Source: Taenia hydatigena (lineage: Eukaryota > Platyhelminthes > Cestoda > Cyclophyllidea > Taeniidae). From it: a DNA stretch of 64,000 nucleotides. This document shows positions 21,706-35,749 of the stretch, piece after piece. The notes beneath the pieces are model-generated. The model was given only the letters and a program-made list of their open reading frames with translations. It was not told the origin of the DNA and did not search any database. A program made the translations under genes and the position numbers. The stretch spans positions 29,309,585-29,373,584 of the forward strand of contig JADWOT020000001.1 in assembly GCA_036345935.2 (NCBI GenBank), in the 5' to 3' direction. Numbering within the stretch: position 1 is the stretch's first letter; every line of letters begins with the position of its first letter.

Positions 21706-22940
21706 TTCGTTTATAGCACCCGTGATGAGTGATTTTGTGCGTCGGTCCTCATACTAGTTTTTGAGTTAAAAGCAATCAGTCCTGGGTCAGAAAATAAATG
21801 GCTTATGATATTTTTGCCACCTATTGATTGTTAGGTATCTCAAAGATCTTGTTTGGTTCATTCTTGCCAAACTAATTGTGCTAGCGGCATTTGATTGTGA
21901 TGTGCCTTTTCATTCCTCGTTCATCGAAGTGATGGCGCTTCCCTCTTCTACTCTACTAAGCGCCTTCCTTTAGGCTCACAATTAAATCCAAGACGACATC
22001 CTCCTTTTTATCTTCAAGAGTCACAGCCGTATTTGGTTGTAGTCTTTGGAACTTGATTTGCTTTAATCGTATCTGCTAGGTGAAACCAGTTACCAAGAGT
22101 TATAGCGGTCAAGGAGTGGGCTTTACACGCAACGCCTGTCAGCGTGTCCGTCTAACAACCATCTCGAACACGGAGGCAGCGTCGAACTAGCTGATGGAAC
22201 ACTTGGATGCCTTTGCCACTGCTTGAAATGGATATTAGGGAGGATCTTGTGAGTTGCACTCCTCCCCTGCTTCTTTACCCAGAAGATTCCATCACAGGTC
22301 TACTGATCCCACAATGATAGCGTTTTACTGCCGCACCTCTTTGGCCATCATAAAGAGCCTACGTGAAGAAAACGATTGTCAGCCATAGAAGGCATCTAAG
22401 ATCCATGTGGTCTAGTGCTGCTTGCGTTATTTCAGTAGTGCATGTGCGTGCTTCTAACGTCTGTCTACTGGAGTACACGGGATAGCCGTGCACAAACCGC
22501 CGCGTGAGAAGGCGCCTGCTCACCACTAGAGTGTGCTTATTATTCTTTGTATGTAGACAAAACGAGCGCTAGAAGCATGTGATGACAATGTGAAGGCTGT
22601 AATCAACATGGCCTTTTCGAATCCTGATGCGTCAGTCAGCGTAACATGCTTGACGAGAAGTACAAAGAAGACAATCACACAATGATTCCATTTGCTATGA
22701 ATTGGTTGCTTGTGTTAGCCTCATAGGAGAGTCTACTGCTGTGCGTTGCTGCTTCTATCCTACTCTTATTTAAAATAGTCTGTTAACGAGGTAGTTGAGC
22801 AGCTGAATGGGTCGGAGCATGAATGCTAACGAGTACTCAAGAGAGGTAAGGATGAGTAGCATGAGTGCTTTAAATGCAACTGCTATTGAGTGCTCAGATG
22901 GTAGCTGGGAGCACAGGTTTCAATTTGAGATAATTGAGCA
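21706..22940. other. Non-genic stretch after the tandem units
   Basis: No recognisable gene, long repeat partner or RNA gene seen. Short open frames only. Confidence 0.4.
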
Positions 22941-22944
22941 CCTA

Positions 22945-23080
22945 TGTGGAGGAATAAAATGATAGTGTCCTGCTTCTCACAGTCTAGCTACTTCAGTCAT
23001 GAGTCGTCCACACGCCCGTCTTCCCATGCAAGCAAACGAGTGAACTGACTAATTGGTGAATAGGCTAGCTAATTCAGTCT
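22945..23080 (+). repeat. Family A fragment
   Basis: CAGTCTAGCTACTTCAGTCA, TCCCATGCAAGCAAACGAGTGAA and the following bases match 12,500-12,590 (CCAGCTACTTTAGTCACGA, TCCATGCAGACCAACAAGC). Two plus-strand frames follow (23,125-23,388 and 23,480-23,749). They are of chance length and unrecognised. Confidence 0.55.
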
Positions 23081-26000
23081 AGCCACCCTCTCTCACCCGT
23101 CTTAAGTGGCGTGCACATCTGTCCATGGAGGAGTGGCGAGTCCTACTCCATAAATGCAATTGCGGTCAACTTGCTCAGGAGGTTAAAGAGGATCCACTAA
23201 TTACGCCTCATGATGATGAAGTGAATATTCAGCTGCCATTCTCCGAGACTCTGGCATCCACGATGTCTGAGGGATATTTTGTACTAGAAGGAGGTGCAAT
23301 GATCACGGTACTGGCTGCCACTAAAGGTGTGTTGTTTGGAGGGGATCTATACCTCGTAAACCAGTGGATCGGTTACCAAGAACACTGAAAACATACCCAT
23401 TAGTAGCATAGACTGAAATCTCGTGACCGAATAAGTTTAGGAAGTGATCAGTGAGCAGGTCTGAGCACAGTAATTAGCAATGAGGCGGAAACGACTACGG
23501 CTGTGCAAGTTGACTGTAATTGCACTGCCCAATGGACAGCCTGATACGCTTCTTAAGTCAGGTGAAGGAGAAAGGCAAATGTTCAGGCTTGTGGTTCATT
23601 ATGCAGCGAAGTTGGATTCACTAGTCCATGGTGTAATGTTTGAAGTTGATGTAGATGTGTGCCAACCCTCCATAGGCTTGTTGGAGTTGTCGAAAATTGA
23701 CAATTTCTCTGCGACAGAGTCATGTCATCTTCGCCTCAACGATCGATGAGTCGGCCATATAGCCCTTCCAACACTTCGGTGACTTGATGATGAGGTCAGA
23801 CAACGAATGCATCTGCGAGACGTCTTTCCGTGCCCATCTGCCAATCAGTCAGCTTGCTTGTTTACTTGCGTGGGAAGACAGGTGTGTGTGCGGCTCGTGA
23901 CTGAAATAGCTGGACTGTGGAAAGGAGACCGCAACAAGACCGGAAAGTCCCTTGCTGAGTGTAGTGTGTGCTATGTGGCACACGTAGTTTCGCCTTTTTA
24001 TTAAAAGAGGGAAAATCTAGGAATGCTTAGAAGTTGCTTCAAATACTGCAGCTCATCAAGAGTTGCGATTGTGGCACCCACCCGTTCCCCTCTTTAAGAA
24101 GTCCAGCTCTCTCTGCCTTCCCTTCTTCTACTCACTCATCCGATCCCGTGATACCTTAACAAATATTTACTAATCAATTCTCTAAAATCAAAACCCATGT
24201 TCTTAGTTCCCATTTGAGTATTTAACAGTATCTGCATTCGAGACTCTCATGCTACTCATCTTAATCTCTCTTAAGTACCCGCTGCTCATTTATCATCTGA
24301 CCCGTTGGACTAAACCAGCTATCGCGTTAATCAAATATCACAGGCAGTGGTAACTCAGAGGAAGTCAGGGACAGCTACTCACAGCAGTAGAGTCTGACGA
24401 GCAAGGAAATAAGAAAAATTCTCTCTTATTTGTTCTTTTCTGTCTCATATCTCCCTAGTGGGTCCCAACACCCCTGAAATCACGAGGATTCGCTTAGTCG
24501 GAAGAACACCTCTGTGGGTAGCACACTTGCAAGAAGCAAGCGTGACGAATGGAATAGTAAAGCCGACTAGACTGTTGTAAGGATGAAGTCAGGCGAGGCC
24601 TAAAATTTATCGGGGCTAGTGGATGTGCCTTTAAAAAGTCAAGTCCACTGATACATGACCACGATTTGCCCATCGTACTGCCAAACGCAATAGTGGAACG
24701 TTGTGCCTCAGTCAGTTGATGCCATTACTAGGCTTGTGGTCAGTAAGACGCCGCACACCCTTAAGGCGTGCGTCCCTACCAAGTCGCCTCGCGGGATATT
24801 AAGCACATCATGAGAAGCTCTCTGCAGTCCCGTTGACGTCTTGCAGTTGCTCATAGCTGTCGAGTAGGGGAGAAAGTGGTGTATTTCTTCGGTTGCTTTG
24901 TTTAATCATCGCTTAGAAGCATATACTGACAGCTACCACCATACATACTCGCTATAGCCTAAAGGATTGGAATCCTTTGGTTTGACAGTATCACGAACGA
25001 ATTACAAGTTATTCAAGTGGTTAACGCCTGGTTGATACCTGAGTGTGTGTGGGCCAAATGTTAGACCTGACCTGAAATGATGCATTTTACAATGTGTTGA
25101 TACATATAGATGGGGTTGGCGGCATGTGAAAAACGCAGGTGAGCTGACAGCTCCTGCATCGTGACAGAGTAATCACCCAGTACAGCTAACTTGCAATATG
25201 GTGATAACGCACCTCGTTGAAGCCTCTTTTAAACGACTTTTTTCCGAAATGAGGGAATGTCATCCTCCATGCAAGGTGAGGCTGCTCCTTGCACCCCATT
25301 TCCATCTTCGAGGTCAAAAGTTTAGCAACTTATCCGTAGAAGTGTCCACAATGAAGTTTCCCTACACTACCCGTCGCAATGGAACGGAAGTAGCCTTACG
25401 CTGCTTCCTAGTCATCGTTGCCATTATGGATTTAGTTCTCTTCCTTAACGAGAAGCATGTCTTCAGAACGCCCATCACCTGACTAAGAGAATGGTCCAGC
25501 AAGGCAAGCGAGCCAAAACTGGTAGATCTATTTGACAGTTGGAAGCGTGTCTTTACTCATCAACTCTCCAGCAGCTGTAGCAATCTCGGCGACGGTGACG
25601 ATGAACACAAGAGCCTGACATCCTACCATTGCTCGTTTCGCAACAAGCCTCAATTGCCTCCACGGTGGCCATCATCGTGGAAGTGGCCACCATCGTCAGA
25701 CAGTTTGGTCAGAATTTGAAGTGTTACATTGCGAGTTGTGCAAACACTGACCAGTCAACCTTGCCAAGTTTGCGAGATGTGATTCCAAACATTTGACACC
25801 AGAGGCTGTTCAGTGCTAATTTTACGAGTGTAGGGTAAATTGAAAGCATGACATCACCTACTTATTCAGTACAAAGCTTAGATTTAGTAAAAGAAGTGCT
25901 GTTCGATGACAGAAATTTTGTTCGACTAAATCTTAGCACCTAAACAGATGACAACGACTTGAAAAACTCGACAAGTCGCAAGCAAGATTATCATTAATGA

Positions 26001-26900
26001 ATTGGCACTAAATTTTGTAATCATCCCACAACTTGCGAATCCATGCATCTAAATCTACGAGCACGTTGCCACATGCTCCCTTCTCTTTAGCTACAAATCG
26101 CGTCATCCCATTTTCTTTCATTTGCTCTCCTCACCTCAACCTATCGCTCACTCTCACAACATGACCACCAAATACCCTGCAGCACAGCATTATTCGCTGG
26201 ATTTGTTACACTCGATCCACGCTCGCAACAGCGACTCACATCGCCTTCCTGACCACTCGCTGTCACGCACACGAAATTCAAGTCTTTGTCTTTGCTCTTT
26301 CGAGCAATGAGCCAACCACATCGCTACCCTCACGTTTCGGTGCCGTGAAGATATTGTTGAAAGGAGGCTGTTTTGCGATTTTGTTCTCCCTAAGTGGGCG
26401 TTGCACTGTTTATGTAATGCGACGCAATCAACTCGGGTTTTTTAAGTCAAACCTGAGCTCATTGTCAAACACCACCAATTTTGCCAAAACGCGGGTTTTT
26501 CGTCGTAAAGCAGCAACGTAAACGCAAGTGAAAGTTTCAAAAATCTGATATAAAATTCGTACCTACCTTCTACTTTGATTAACTTCACAACTTTCCACTG
26601 TAAAGATAATCGAAGTAGAAGAAAGGGAGGAATTTCACCTCAGAGTATGAGACTTCGCTGCGTTTGTGTTAATGTTTTGCAACAATATCTTCCAGTTCTT
26701 TGGGTATACTCATCCATCAATTTTAATTTACCCATCTGCAATGAGCCACATCATTGCTAGCACCTTCGTCATGAAGACATCAAGGTCTGGAGGGGTGACA
26801 GTAACGCCTCCAGAGAAAGTAGATACTGTAATGGGGTAAGCCGTGCTGGAAACTAGTCAGTTAAGCAGTTGGTAGGTCAGGTTGATGGTTTGGTCAAACG
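23081..26900. other. Gene-poor interval
   Basis: Contains frames of 87, 89 and 94 codons with no recognisable domain, a fragment at 24,490-24,640 that resembles 43,200-43,330, and a small perfect hairpin region near 25,660-25,695 (GGTGGCCA ... TGGCCACC). No gene supported. Confidence 0.4.
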
Positions 26901-26989
26901 AGAAAGGAGGAACTCATCAGATAGAGGCCTGAAGACAGAGGCACTGTTGCCCATTTAATGAATGAGTCAAGGTGCGACTAAGTGAATGG

Positions 26990-28010
26990 AATCTGGCAAG
27001 GAAACTGAACAGCGGAGAAGGCGCCTACATATGAGTCCATGTTGATGGTTACTGATGGCTCTTGACCTGTGAGCAGTTGTCGGAAGACTTGGGGTTCACT
27101 CAGACTGTGAGAACCCATAACACTTCGCTCTCCTGCGTCTAATCGATGCTGTAGCTTTCCTTCTTCTGGTCAGCACATTTTTGAAAATTTGAACGCTAAT
27201 GATTCACCAAGAGTAAAAGTAACAGAGAAACATCTGAGAGCACTTTTGGTGGACATCTTGCATGTCAGTGAAGAGCGTGTGGCGGCTACCGTAACTCAAT
27301 ACCCACGATGGTATCACTGATATGAAGAGACTGTGTTTCGGTTCAGAGTACTTATTTGTTGATAATCCTGTGTTTCGTCTGTGAGATCCTTTAAGCGATA
27401 TCCAGCCTCCCACAGCATGTTGTTGTGAACAACAATTGACACGCTTCCCAAACTGCTTCATGCTGGTGTTGCAGTCAGAGAGAGGATTGACTAGGAAGCG
27501 AGCTCGATAAATAACTGACCAACCAGCATTCATGATTGGTTTCTGGATTCACTTAACTCTTCCCAAACCAGTGGATTGAGTGCAGGCAAAGAACAATCTC
27601 TATCACTAATGACATGACCGAGGTTAGGTGGTGAGAATAATGCACGCTCAGAGAAGGACGAATGCTATTGCGCAGTGGAAGATTCGCCGACACGCACGCT
27701 TCCTTGCCGATTATAACGACCAGATTGACAGCCGCGTCACGTGGCAAAAGAGACAGTTCGTCAGGCGCTTTATTACATCGGCGCATCTGCAATATATATA
27801 CTTGAGTAAGTAGTCCTCAAATTTAGACGAGAAGTGTTCTACGAACACACTTCATGACACGGAACCGTCGTCATCTGCCTTCGATGGAGAAGGGTACTGC
27901 TCGAATCAGCGCAACTGTCGTCGCCCTGCTCTGTTTATTGTGCCAACAATGAAGAGCGCTTGCTTTTTGCTCTCGGTCCACTCGTAACAAGGGAAACAAG
28001 GCGGTTCTAC
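26990..28010 (+). repeat. Diverged family A copy
   Basis: In order along 12-14 kb of the tandem unit, but rearranged. GGCTCTTGACCTGTGAGCAG matches the 13,365 region, TTGATAATCCTGTGTTTCGTC matches 13,680, and GAGGATTGACTAGGAAGC matches 13,818. The TATA module follows at 27,785. Much more diverged than copies A and B. Confidence 0.65.
27785..27870 (+). promoter_or_regulatory. TATA-containing promoter-like module
   Basis: AATATATATACTTGAG then TAGTCCTCAAATTTAGACGA and GTTCTACGAACAC, followed by CCGTCGTCATCTGCC. Shared with 43,560-43,650 base for base over most positions. Lies inside a diverged family A copy. Confidence 0.45.
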
Positions 28011-28689
28011 TTCTCCTACAACCATTCACCCTGATGAGAATCTAGTTCGTTCTAAGTCGGCATTATTGGGATGTGGTCCCACCATGTACTACCTCTGTCA
28101 CAATCGATGACTTTCTAGTCACGAAACATGAGGTGCTTACATGCCTGAATTCCTTTCACTTGGTGACCGCAGTAATTTGGGTCGGATCTTGTGCATGACC
28201 AACTTTTCCTTTTGAGTGTTTGCCTAAAATTAACATCCTGACCTATGTGCCCCATGTCTGTGAAAATGGCATTGAAAGGCAAATGAAACTGTCCGGATTC
28301 TTTTGTATGATGATAATAGGTCTACCGGGCTGCGTCAGTACAAATGAAGTCTGCTCGTTGACCGCTCTCACTCTACTCTTTCTAAGGGAATGAAAGTCGA
28401 GCCTGTTACACATTTCTATAAATTTACGCCTTCATGCCCGTACCCAAAGATATCTGACCACAAAGGACCATTCCCCATCAATTCGGTTTGTAGCTTTTGT
28501 TAACCCAAAACGAGTGGACTTAGAGCAGACAGTTTCTCGGCCAACATTAAGGACCACTTCGTCAAGCACATGAAGTGCAAATGTGCCGATGTGCCGATTT
28601 GTCAACGTTAGCGAATGGTTCCTTGCATCTTGGCACGATAGTTTGATTTAAATATAGCTTTTTGCTACATCAAGTCCTAACTTTTGCCA
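28011..28689. other. Short repeat fragments, no gene
   Basis: Contains another CGCTCTCACTCTACTC(T)TTCTAAGGGAA family A fragment near 28,360-28,400 and a doubled GATGTGCC at about 28,580. Nothing else recognised. Confidence 0.4.
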
Positions 28690-28930
28690 CACACTTAAGC
28701 AGATCGGGCAAAAGGTAATAACGTAAACATTGGTGGTTTGCAGAATCATTAGTGAGTGAGAAGTGAGGCATGGTGGCAGTACCTGTAGCCACAATCACGA
28801 CCTTCTGGTCCACTAGTCAACGAGGGAGATGTGGCATCAACTGATTGCAAGCACAAATGTCTGTAGTGATGTCCTCATGCCGAGGTTGACAATGATGACA
28901 CAAAATGCGGCCCATTACGCCAAATGGGTC
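28690..28930 (-). repeat. Repeat family B fragment, inverted
   Basis: The reverse complement aligns with 40,600-40,800: GAGGACATCACTACAGACATTTGTG, CTCGTTGACTAGTGGACCAG, CACTTCTCACTCACTRATGATT, TTACCTTTTGCCCGAT. It also aligns more weakly with 6,780-7,000 and 38,880-39,090. Confidence 0.8.
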
Positions 28931-29544
28931 AGATTCGCTGTTGGAGGTAAGACATAGGTTAGGTCACGGGTTGACCACTAGTGTGTCAAGTTGGAGAGGT
29001 GATGGCTAGTGGAGTGTGCGATCGTCTCCAGCATTTAAGGCATTCATGAAATCAGATAGCGATAAAAATTTCAGCACTGCTAACCCCTGACCGCAATTTG
29101 TTTAACTGGGAGGACTATTCACTCAACCACCTGAAGAGAAGTTGTCCTCTTTGTGGCACCAATTACCAGGACTTAAATGCGGCGTCGCACAGAAACTAAA
29201 GTCTGAATCTATAAATTGAGGATTGAGTGCATCGACATGAGAGGACTGATAGATGGGGAGACGACGATACAAATGGTGCCGGATAAAGGGTCTTTAAGCA
29301 CAAGCAACCTCTTGACAACAAAGATAAATCGTACAAAATTTAAAGATGTTTGCAGTTTTAGCAATCTGCTTTAGCTGCCCTCATTCCAAGCGAGTGAAGG
29401 ACAAGGAGCATGAGATCAACTTTGGCTTTTATCTCCCCTCACTTGACTACCCTTTCCTTAAAGCGCGTGTGGTGCGTGCATATAAATGACTTTCTCTGTC
29501 TTTAATGGCGTGATGAACAAGGTAGCGTGAAGGGAACTAGGCAC

Positions 29545-29546
<2 letters not shown>

Positions 29547-29576
<30 letters not shown>
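29547..29576 (+). repeat. (TGC)10 microsatellite
   Basis: Ten uninterrupted TGC triplets, with no open frame of note across them. Confidence 0.95.
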
Positions 29577-30046
29577 AAGGCCAATTATTTGGCCTCACAG
29601 GCCATATTCACAGGTAAAATCATTTTCTAACGTCACGCTAATCTGATGATTTTGCTGATCTGATGACAGGATGTCTAGCGCGTTAACGTCCAGAAGATGA
29701 ATGAATTGGTATGAGTTCCAAAACTGTAGGGTGTTTTTTTTATTGTGGAGAATAATTAACTAGCCGTTAGGTAGATCAGACTGATAGTGACGGTGAAAGA
29801 TTTATTTGGTGCTTGGAGCTGGCTTAAGTGGGGAGTGGGCGAAGCAAATGCTTCCACCTTGTCAGCATAGGGAGCAGTCAGGAGTACTTAGTAGTGTGAC
29901 CATGTGGTTATGATTCCATCGCAGACTGAATAGTCGTGAGGCGTGTGAAAATGTGGCTTGCTTCTGCTCACCCGCAGCATAGTTGGAAGCAAGAGCATGT
30001 GGCATCAAGATTGCGAAGTATAAGTTCCAGTGCGCTTGCTCTCCCT

Positions 30047-30131
30047 TCACCCACCCACCCACTCACTCCCTCCCTCCCTCACTCACTCACTCACTCACTC
30101 ACTCACCCATCCACTCATCCACACTCGCCCA
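30047..30131 (+). repeat. Pyrimidine-rich (CACC/CTCC/CACT)n tract
   Basis: CCCACCCACC, then CTCCCTCCCTCCCTC, then a run of CACT units, then degenerate CATCC/CACTC units. All three motifs derive from a four-base period. Confidence 0.95.
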
Positions 30132-30199
30132 CGTTAGGCTGCAATTTGGAAGTCCCTTTTGACAATTAGTTCAATTACTTCACGCATACCACTCGTTTC

Positions 30200-33100
30200 T
30201 TTTCAGTAATAACCAATTGTGGTGGGAATTATGCGGTAGGAGGTGCGACGTGCGACTGGTGCCATGTGGTGTGATGTGGTACAGGAGAGTCTCGGCAACA
30301 GTGGGTGCCACAACACGTGGAAGTAGACTTGTGTCCGAAGAGGAGTGCCAAGGGGTAAGACATTACACCACCTCGATATAAGGCGGGCAATTTCCATTTT
30401 TAGCCAAACTCTGCATTAAGTAGGTTTTGGACCAGTATGGAGCCCATTCCTCTGTCTATACATGAAAATCCCATATCAGCAGCCAGGCACATTGATGACC
30501 CGGTTTTAAGTCAATGTGTCCGACGCAATAGTGGTGGTTTTGGTAAGGAGCGTAGGTTAATGGTGGGTTCGGTTGAATCTCCACGTTAATCACAATTCCT
30601 TCAAACAGGATGACCCACAACCACTCACAACAAAGTACATCGACAAATTGAGACCTTCTATTCCAACACGTTTGTCAGACAAGTCGTGCCAACTAAGTGA
30701 TGCAAACGGAAAAAAAGCATTTCGAAACACAAAATGGAGTGGGACGATTTCAAAAGATGATAAATACGCCTTGCTAAACTATCAGTAAGAGCGCCATATG
30801 GAGTGAACTTCTTATCGCTAGTTCCTCTTCGAACACTAGAACCTGTGTAAAATAGAAATAGCAGTGGATCCTGTCTACAAATCAAAGCTAGTGACATGGC
30901 GCCAAATTGAGCTCGTTCATTGAAGCTGCATTTGAGGTGGTTGTGACGCCAGAGCGATGACGCTTTATTACTTGCAATGCGTTGGCTCTTAATCATCGGC
31001 TCTCGTATATATAGCTTATGCTCTTCATCCTGCTAGTGCGTTCTTCCTTCCATTACACCTTGCATATGGACGCGTATGTGTGGCATCTCCAAATATGCGT
31101 AGGTCATTGTCGCCCTCTGATTCCTTCTTTAGCAACGCTCGGTGAGGGAGGAACCTGTGCTGAAATGGAAGTCCTGGTAGGGCCATGGGAAACTGGACAG
31201 TACGTGGTGATGTTTTTTCTTGGGTATGGCGGCAGTAAGTGCAAAATAGACAACTGAAGAATTTACTCTGGTGGGATCTTCGTCTCTCCGTCATCGACGT
31301 GCATATAGGGATTGACTTGTTACAGTAACAGTCCTACAAATAAGGGACCGAGTACGCGCGAATCCCATGCATCACAACGAGGTGCACTGCTGTTAGCGCA
31401 TCCTTCTTCCTTAGCCAAAATGTAATGTGTACTTATGTTTGTTCTTGTATCACGGTTCATTTTAGTCCACCTAATTGCTTGTGGTAATTTATTGAAAAGA
31501 AGACTGGCAGCTTTGCCCTTCCAACCTTCTACAATTCTGTCCACTTACAGCTTGTGTCACCTAAGCTGTAAGCCTCCACGCTCCTAATCGCCATGTGGCG
31601 TCTTCGAATGTAACTCAAGTCCATGCTTAGCCAAAGATGGGCAGGCTTATCCAGTTTATGTCCTGTTCGGACAGAGTAACTCATAAGGAATGTGATGAAT
31701 TTAGCCTTGGGTGAAATGCATTCCTAGGCATCTGCTCGTACCCTTTGAATGGCTTTTTCGGGTTTAAGTGCATTAAAAGACTCGCGTGTAGACCCTAGCA
31801 GAAGCGGGTCAGATAAATACCAGCGAGGGCGCACTTTGTATATGATTGAGGGGCGTCTTTGAAGAAGGGCTTTAGGGTTTCGTTGGATGGAATCCGACTC
31901 TACTAACCGGTACAACCACTAAGTTTAACCATAAATAGCGCACAAAGCCGACTCCAGGCCTCAAGGTACATCTCACGAGGATGTCATGAGCAAAATCGGT
32001 CATCAAGCAAAAGGAACATAAATGACTTCCACAGACTGATTCACGTTTCCATCGTTTGTAACTTTGATGAGATCTTTCGCAAACTCATGCAAACATTTCA
32101 CCATTCTAGTCTACACTGTTCCAGGCGCACCATTAACATAACAAGGAAAAATCGTTTTTCAGGCGTTTCTGCTTCTCTATCCACTGTGTTCTGAGTGATG
32201 GGATGAGATGCAGAAGCAATCCAGACAACACCATCAACCATGACTTACTGCTGGACCTCGAGTCACTGTCTGTTCTGCTGCACAGATGCGCAAGTGTCAT
32301 ATCCTTGTGTGAATGCTGCTGTCCCATTGCTCATTGCCAATACTGTGCCCGTACGTTGACTTTGCCATTCGATAAGGCTGGCATGCTCAGTCGTTTTATC
32401 AAAGAGTGTTTCTAACTTGGTGAGATGGTGTTAAATACGGGAAACAGGCACAACCTCAAATGCACTGGTGTCAGCAGTGACTTGTTCCTCATGAAAGGTG
32501 TCCGATGTCCAGTGGCAAGTGCTTCTTAGGCGCGCGCGAGACGAAACGGTAACTTGGTTTCTACCTCTTTACGTGCGCTTAACTTTGTTGTCTCAATGTT
32601 AAGCGACTACAATCCCCTGGGTTGTCAAATTTAAGCGCTTTCCTTTCAAGCACCTCCAATGCACAGTTGAATTCCAAAAAGGCTCTTTTTCGCTAAGGAG
32701 ATGCATGGTATAACGGTTCACTACACTGTGTTCCATTTTGGTCCAAAGGACACTACAGCGCACGAATCCGATTTTGTCAGATGCCATGCGCTAACTGCTA
32801 CGACTGGCTCAGAGTTGGTGCGTCAATGCTTATTGGTTGATTCGGCGTCAAGACGTTGTGCAAATATGCTTGAAGTATAAATAAAACTAGAACAGTGCCA
32901 TCTTCAACCGCTTACTTCCGTTTGCTGAAAGCGAAACGCCAAGAGTGACTAGACCTCCATCAACTAATGCGACCGGCAGGGAGCCAAGGTTGAGCATTTA
33001 CTACTCAATCAAATGTCGCGCATGTTAATTCCCCTCCCTCTGACTAGAAGCAAAAAAGCATTTAAGAAAAGTTACACACACACGCCGCCTTCATTTGCAT

Positions 33101-35740
33101 GGCGGTGGTGAAGTTGTGTCGACACGGCCAACTGCATCAATTAGTCGGCTTTATCACTCGAGGTGAGGTGGTGATGTTTCAGCCTCCCTGCAATGGCTAG
33201 CCGCTTATTCACACCCAATAGATGCGGCTATCAGTCTGTGCTTTCTCCTACCACTATTCTTGCCCCTTCTGACGTATAGCACTTTGTGTAGAACGAGAAC
33301 AGGAAGAGGAAATGAAGTCGTATATTGAAACTCCTAAAGGATGAGCATGTGACCTGCAGCGCAGCAAAAGCCGGTAATAATGACAATTCTCAAGCGGCAA
33401 GTTTGGCTATTATCGACAATCTAGACACCTAAGTAAAGCCAGTTAAGCCGCCGACATTTTTGACGATGAATGTCTTTGTTAACGTGAGAATAGACCATCA
33501 TAAGACCACTTTTGATAGATTTTACGCATTCGGCAGGATTTTTTGCCATCTCCAATATATAGATTTCGGCGTAAACCACGAGGAAAGGTATCGTGCAGCA
33601 GCTACCTTTGATGCGGCTGGATGAGTAGGTGGATGCGAGAAAGGCAACAGTGGATATTTCAGCCCTCGAGGGAGCGGTGAAACCGGTGTCGTGTATAACT
33701 TGAGCTTGGATGCAAATGTGTTGCCTCGCGTCGGTTTGGCAGTGCCACCTAACAACTTCCAACTCACCTTACATCACTTCTCCTCCATCTTCCATGGTCC
33801 ATCAATTTTCCCACTGATGGCATTCTTCCGCTCTCTCGCTTTCCACAATATCAACCGCCTATTTGACGTACACTGCCCTTCGCGTCTTTGTTTTTCTTAT
33901 TTTCTTCACGTATCTTGTGGGCCTCACATTTCGTGTTCACCCATCACTTCATTTTCGTGATGTCTTTAATTGCTTTGTTTCAATTCGTCAATTATCTCTA
34001 GCAATTTTCTGGCAATTTTGTAAATACAGCATACTTGGATTGTTGTAACTTTTCAAATTAGAATTGTTACCAATTTCTGTACGTGCAGATTGGTTGGACT
34101 TTCCAAAATCACTCTCATTCGATTTGTTACTCGACTCTGTTGCCACAGCTTGCTGTGTGCTGTTGAGGCAGTACCGTGTTTGTGTGGATGCACCACCTTG
34201 AACATGATCCCATCGTCCGCATTATTAGCGATTGCCAACAGAGTTCAGTATGCTTTCAGCTCGTTACGCATGATCTCTGTGACGTTTTGAGGCCTCATAC
34301 TACTTCCTCTTGTGACATCTGTTAATGTCTTCTTTCGACGAGAGTCGGAAACTCGCATTTGTCAGTGGACTTTAGTGTTCTCTGCACTTTGCCAATCTCA
34401 GTTGCGGTAATCGGCATCATCGTCACAATCAGCACCTCTCCATTGGTGGGCTTAGACATCGGCGTTAGAAAGGAACATGCATCAGTCATCCTGGAATGCT
34501 GGAAGTGGGTTATTTGTGTCTGCGATGGGTAGCTGTGACAAGGGATCGGAAACCTGTTTTGTAGTACGTGTCTAAAAACCACCTCGAGTTACAAGTGAGT
34601 CTGGGTGCTTTCTCGTGCTATTTTCAATGTATTTCGGAGAATGAATTCATCCGTGTTTTAGGACTACGGTGTTTGTCCATGCGTTTGCATCAGCAAACAA
34701 CATTGCTAGTTTGAAATGCCACAGAACAACTGCAGTTTCATTGAAAATTGTTATCTGCGTCGTTTTTGGCATTGACCACTCGCTCCATATTGTCCGCTTC
34801 TCAGAGCTAGAAACCCTCAACTGATGGTGTTTTGAATCCAGAGGGTCTGGGAGTCTTATGAGCGTCGGAGTTTGCAAATTCTTGCAACAGAATGCATGGG
34901 TAATGCCACCATCTGGAATGTTTTTATGCTCATGCAATTCTCAACTTCATTCATGTGATGATGCAGCCGTAGAGGGGAGCTAAAACATTATTTATTCAAG
35001 CATTATTGCACTCCCGATTTTAACTGTCGTTTGGATTGAAGTTATTCTTCCGAATTAGACATCCATCGTCCCCAACATAACTGGCTTTTTGCCACGTAAC
35101 GCATCTGTGGCATGTGTTCCTCAAGAGCTCCTGATGAGCAGGTCTGTACCATACCGTGATTCAAAAAATGGTTGTTTGTTTTGGGAAAATGCAATGAAGG
35201 AATTAAGTCGGCCTGAACGATTAAATTTACTGCCCAACAGATAGACCTTTGGCTTCCTTAAGTGGAATATTGCTAGACCTCGAGTTCTGTCCACTGAATC
35301 AGTTCTTTGTTGGCATTCGAGTTCGAGGTGTTATAAAGTCTAAGGTCTCGAACCCAAGCCTTTCCACGCAGCAGGTTGAAAGATTCTGCATACATTCTTG
35401 AATCGCATCCTCGACACCAACACATGTGGCGATGAAGCACTAGCTCATTGTGGACGCGGAAGCACGGTGATTGTAGAGGTGTCATCGGAATACTATGGAT
35501 GGATCTACTTTGTTAACAGGATGTCCTCCTGATTGCATCCATCAAAACTTGATCAATTTTGGTTGTTCAGTTCGTTTCAGGTACGCGAGAATACATGCTC
35601 ATTCCTACCGCTGCACCTACCACTTCCTTGATTGCACTTTAGTTTTACACGAAAGTATATGTGACGGCATTGGGAGACCACGGTCTGGCAACTTAAGCAA
35701 GTAAATTTGTCTGACGCTATCAGTGAAATAGACGTGGGCA
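30200..35740. other. Long interval without a supported gene
   Basis: Many short frames on both strands. A TATATATAGC element occurs at about 31,010. Minus-strand frames at 31,724-32,440 can be joined by GT-AG pairs into short coding-looking stretches, but no family is recognised and the lengths are of chance size. No long repeat partner was identified apart from family A-like scraps. Confidence 0.35.
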
Positions 35741-35749
35741 CTAAAAATC

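Noticed and set aside
31724..32440. Minus-strand short frames that can be joined by GT-AG pairs, one of them 32 bases
   Set aside because: No family is recognised, overlapping frames on both strands look equally coding-like, and the lengths are what chance gives. Only the intron size is suggestive.
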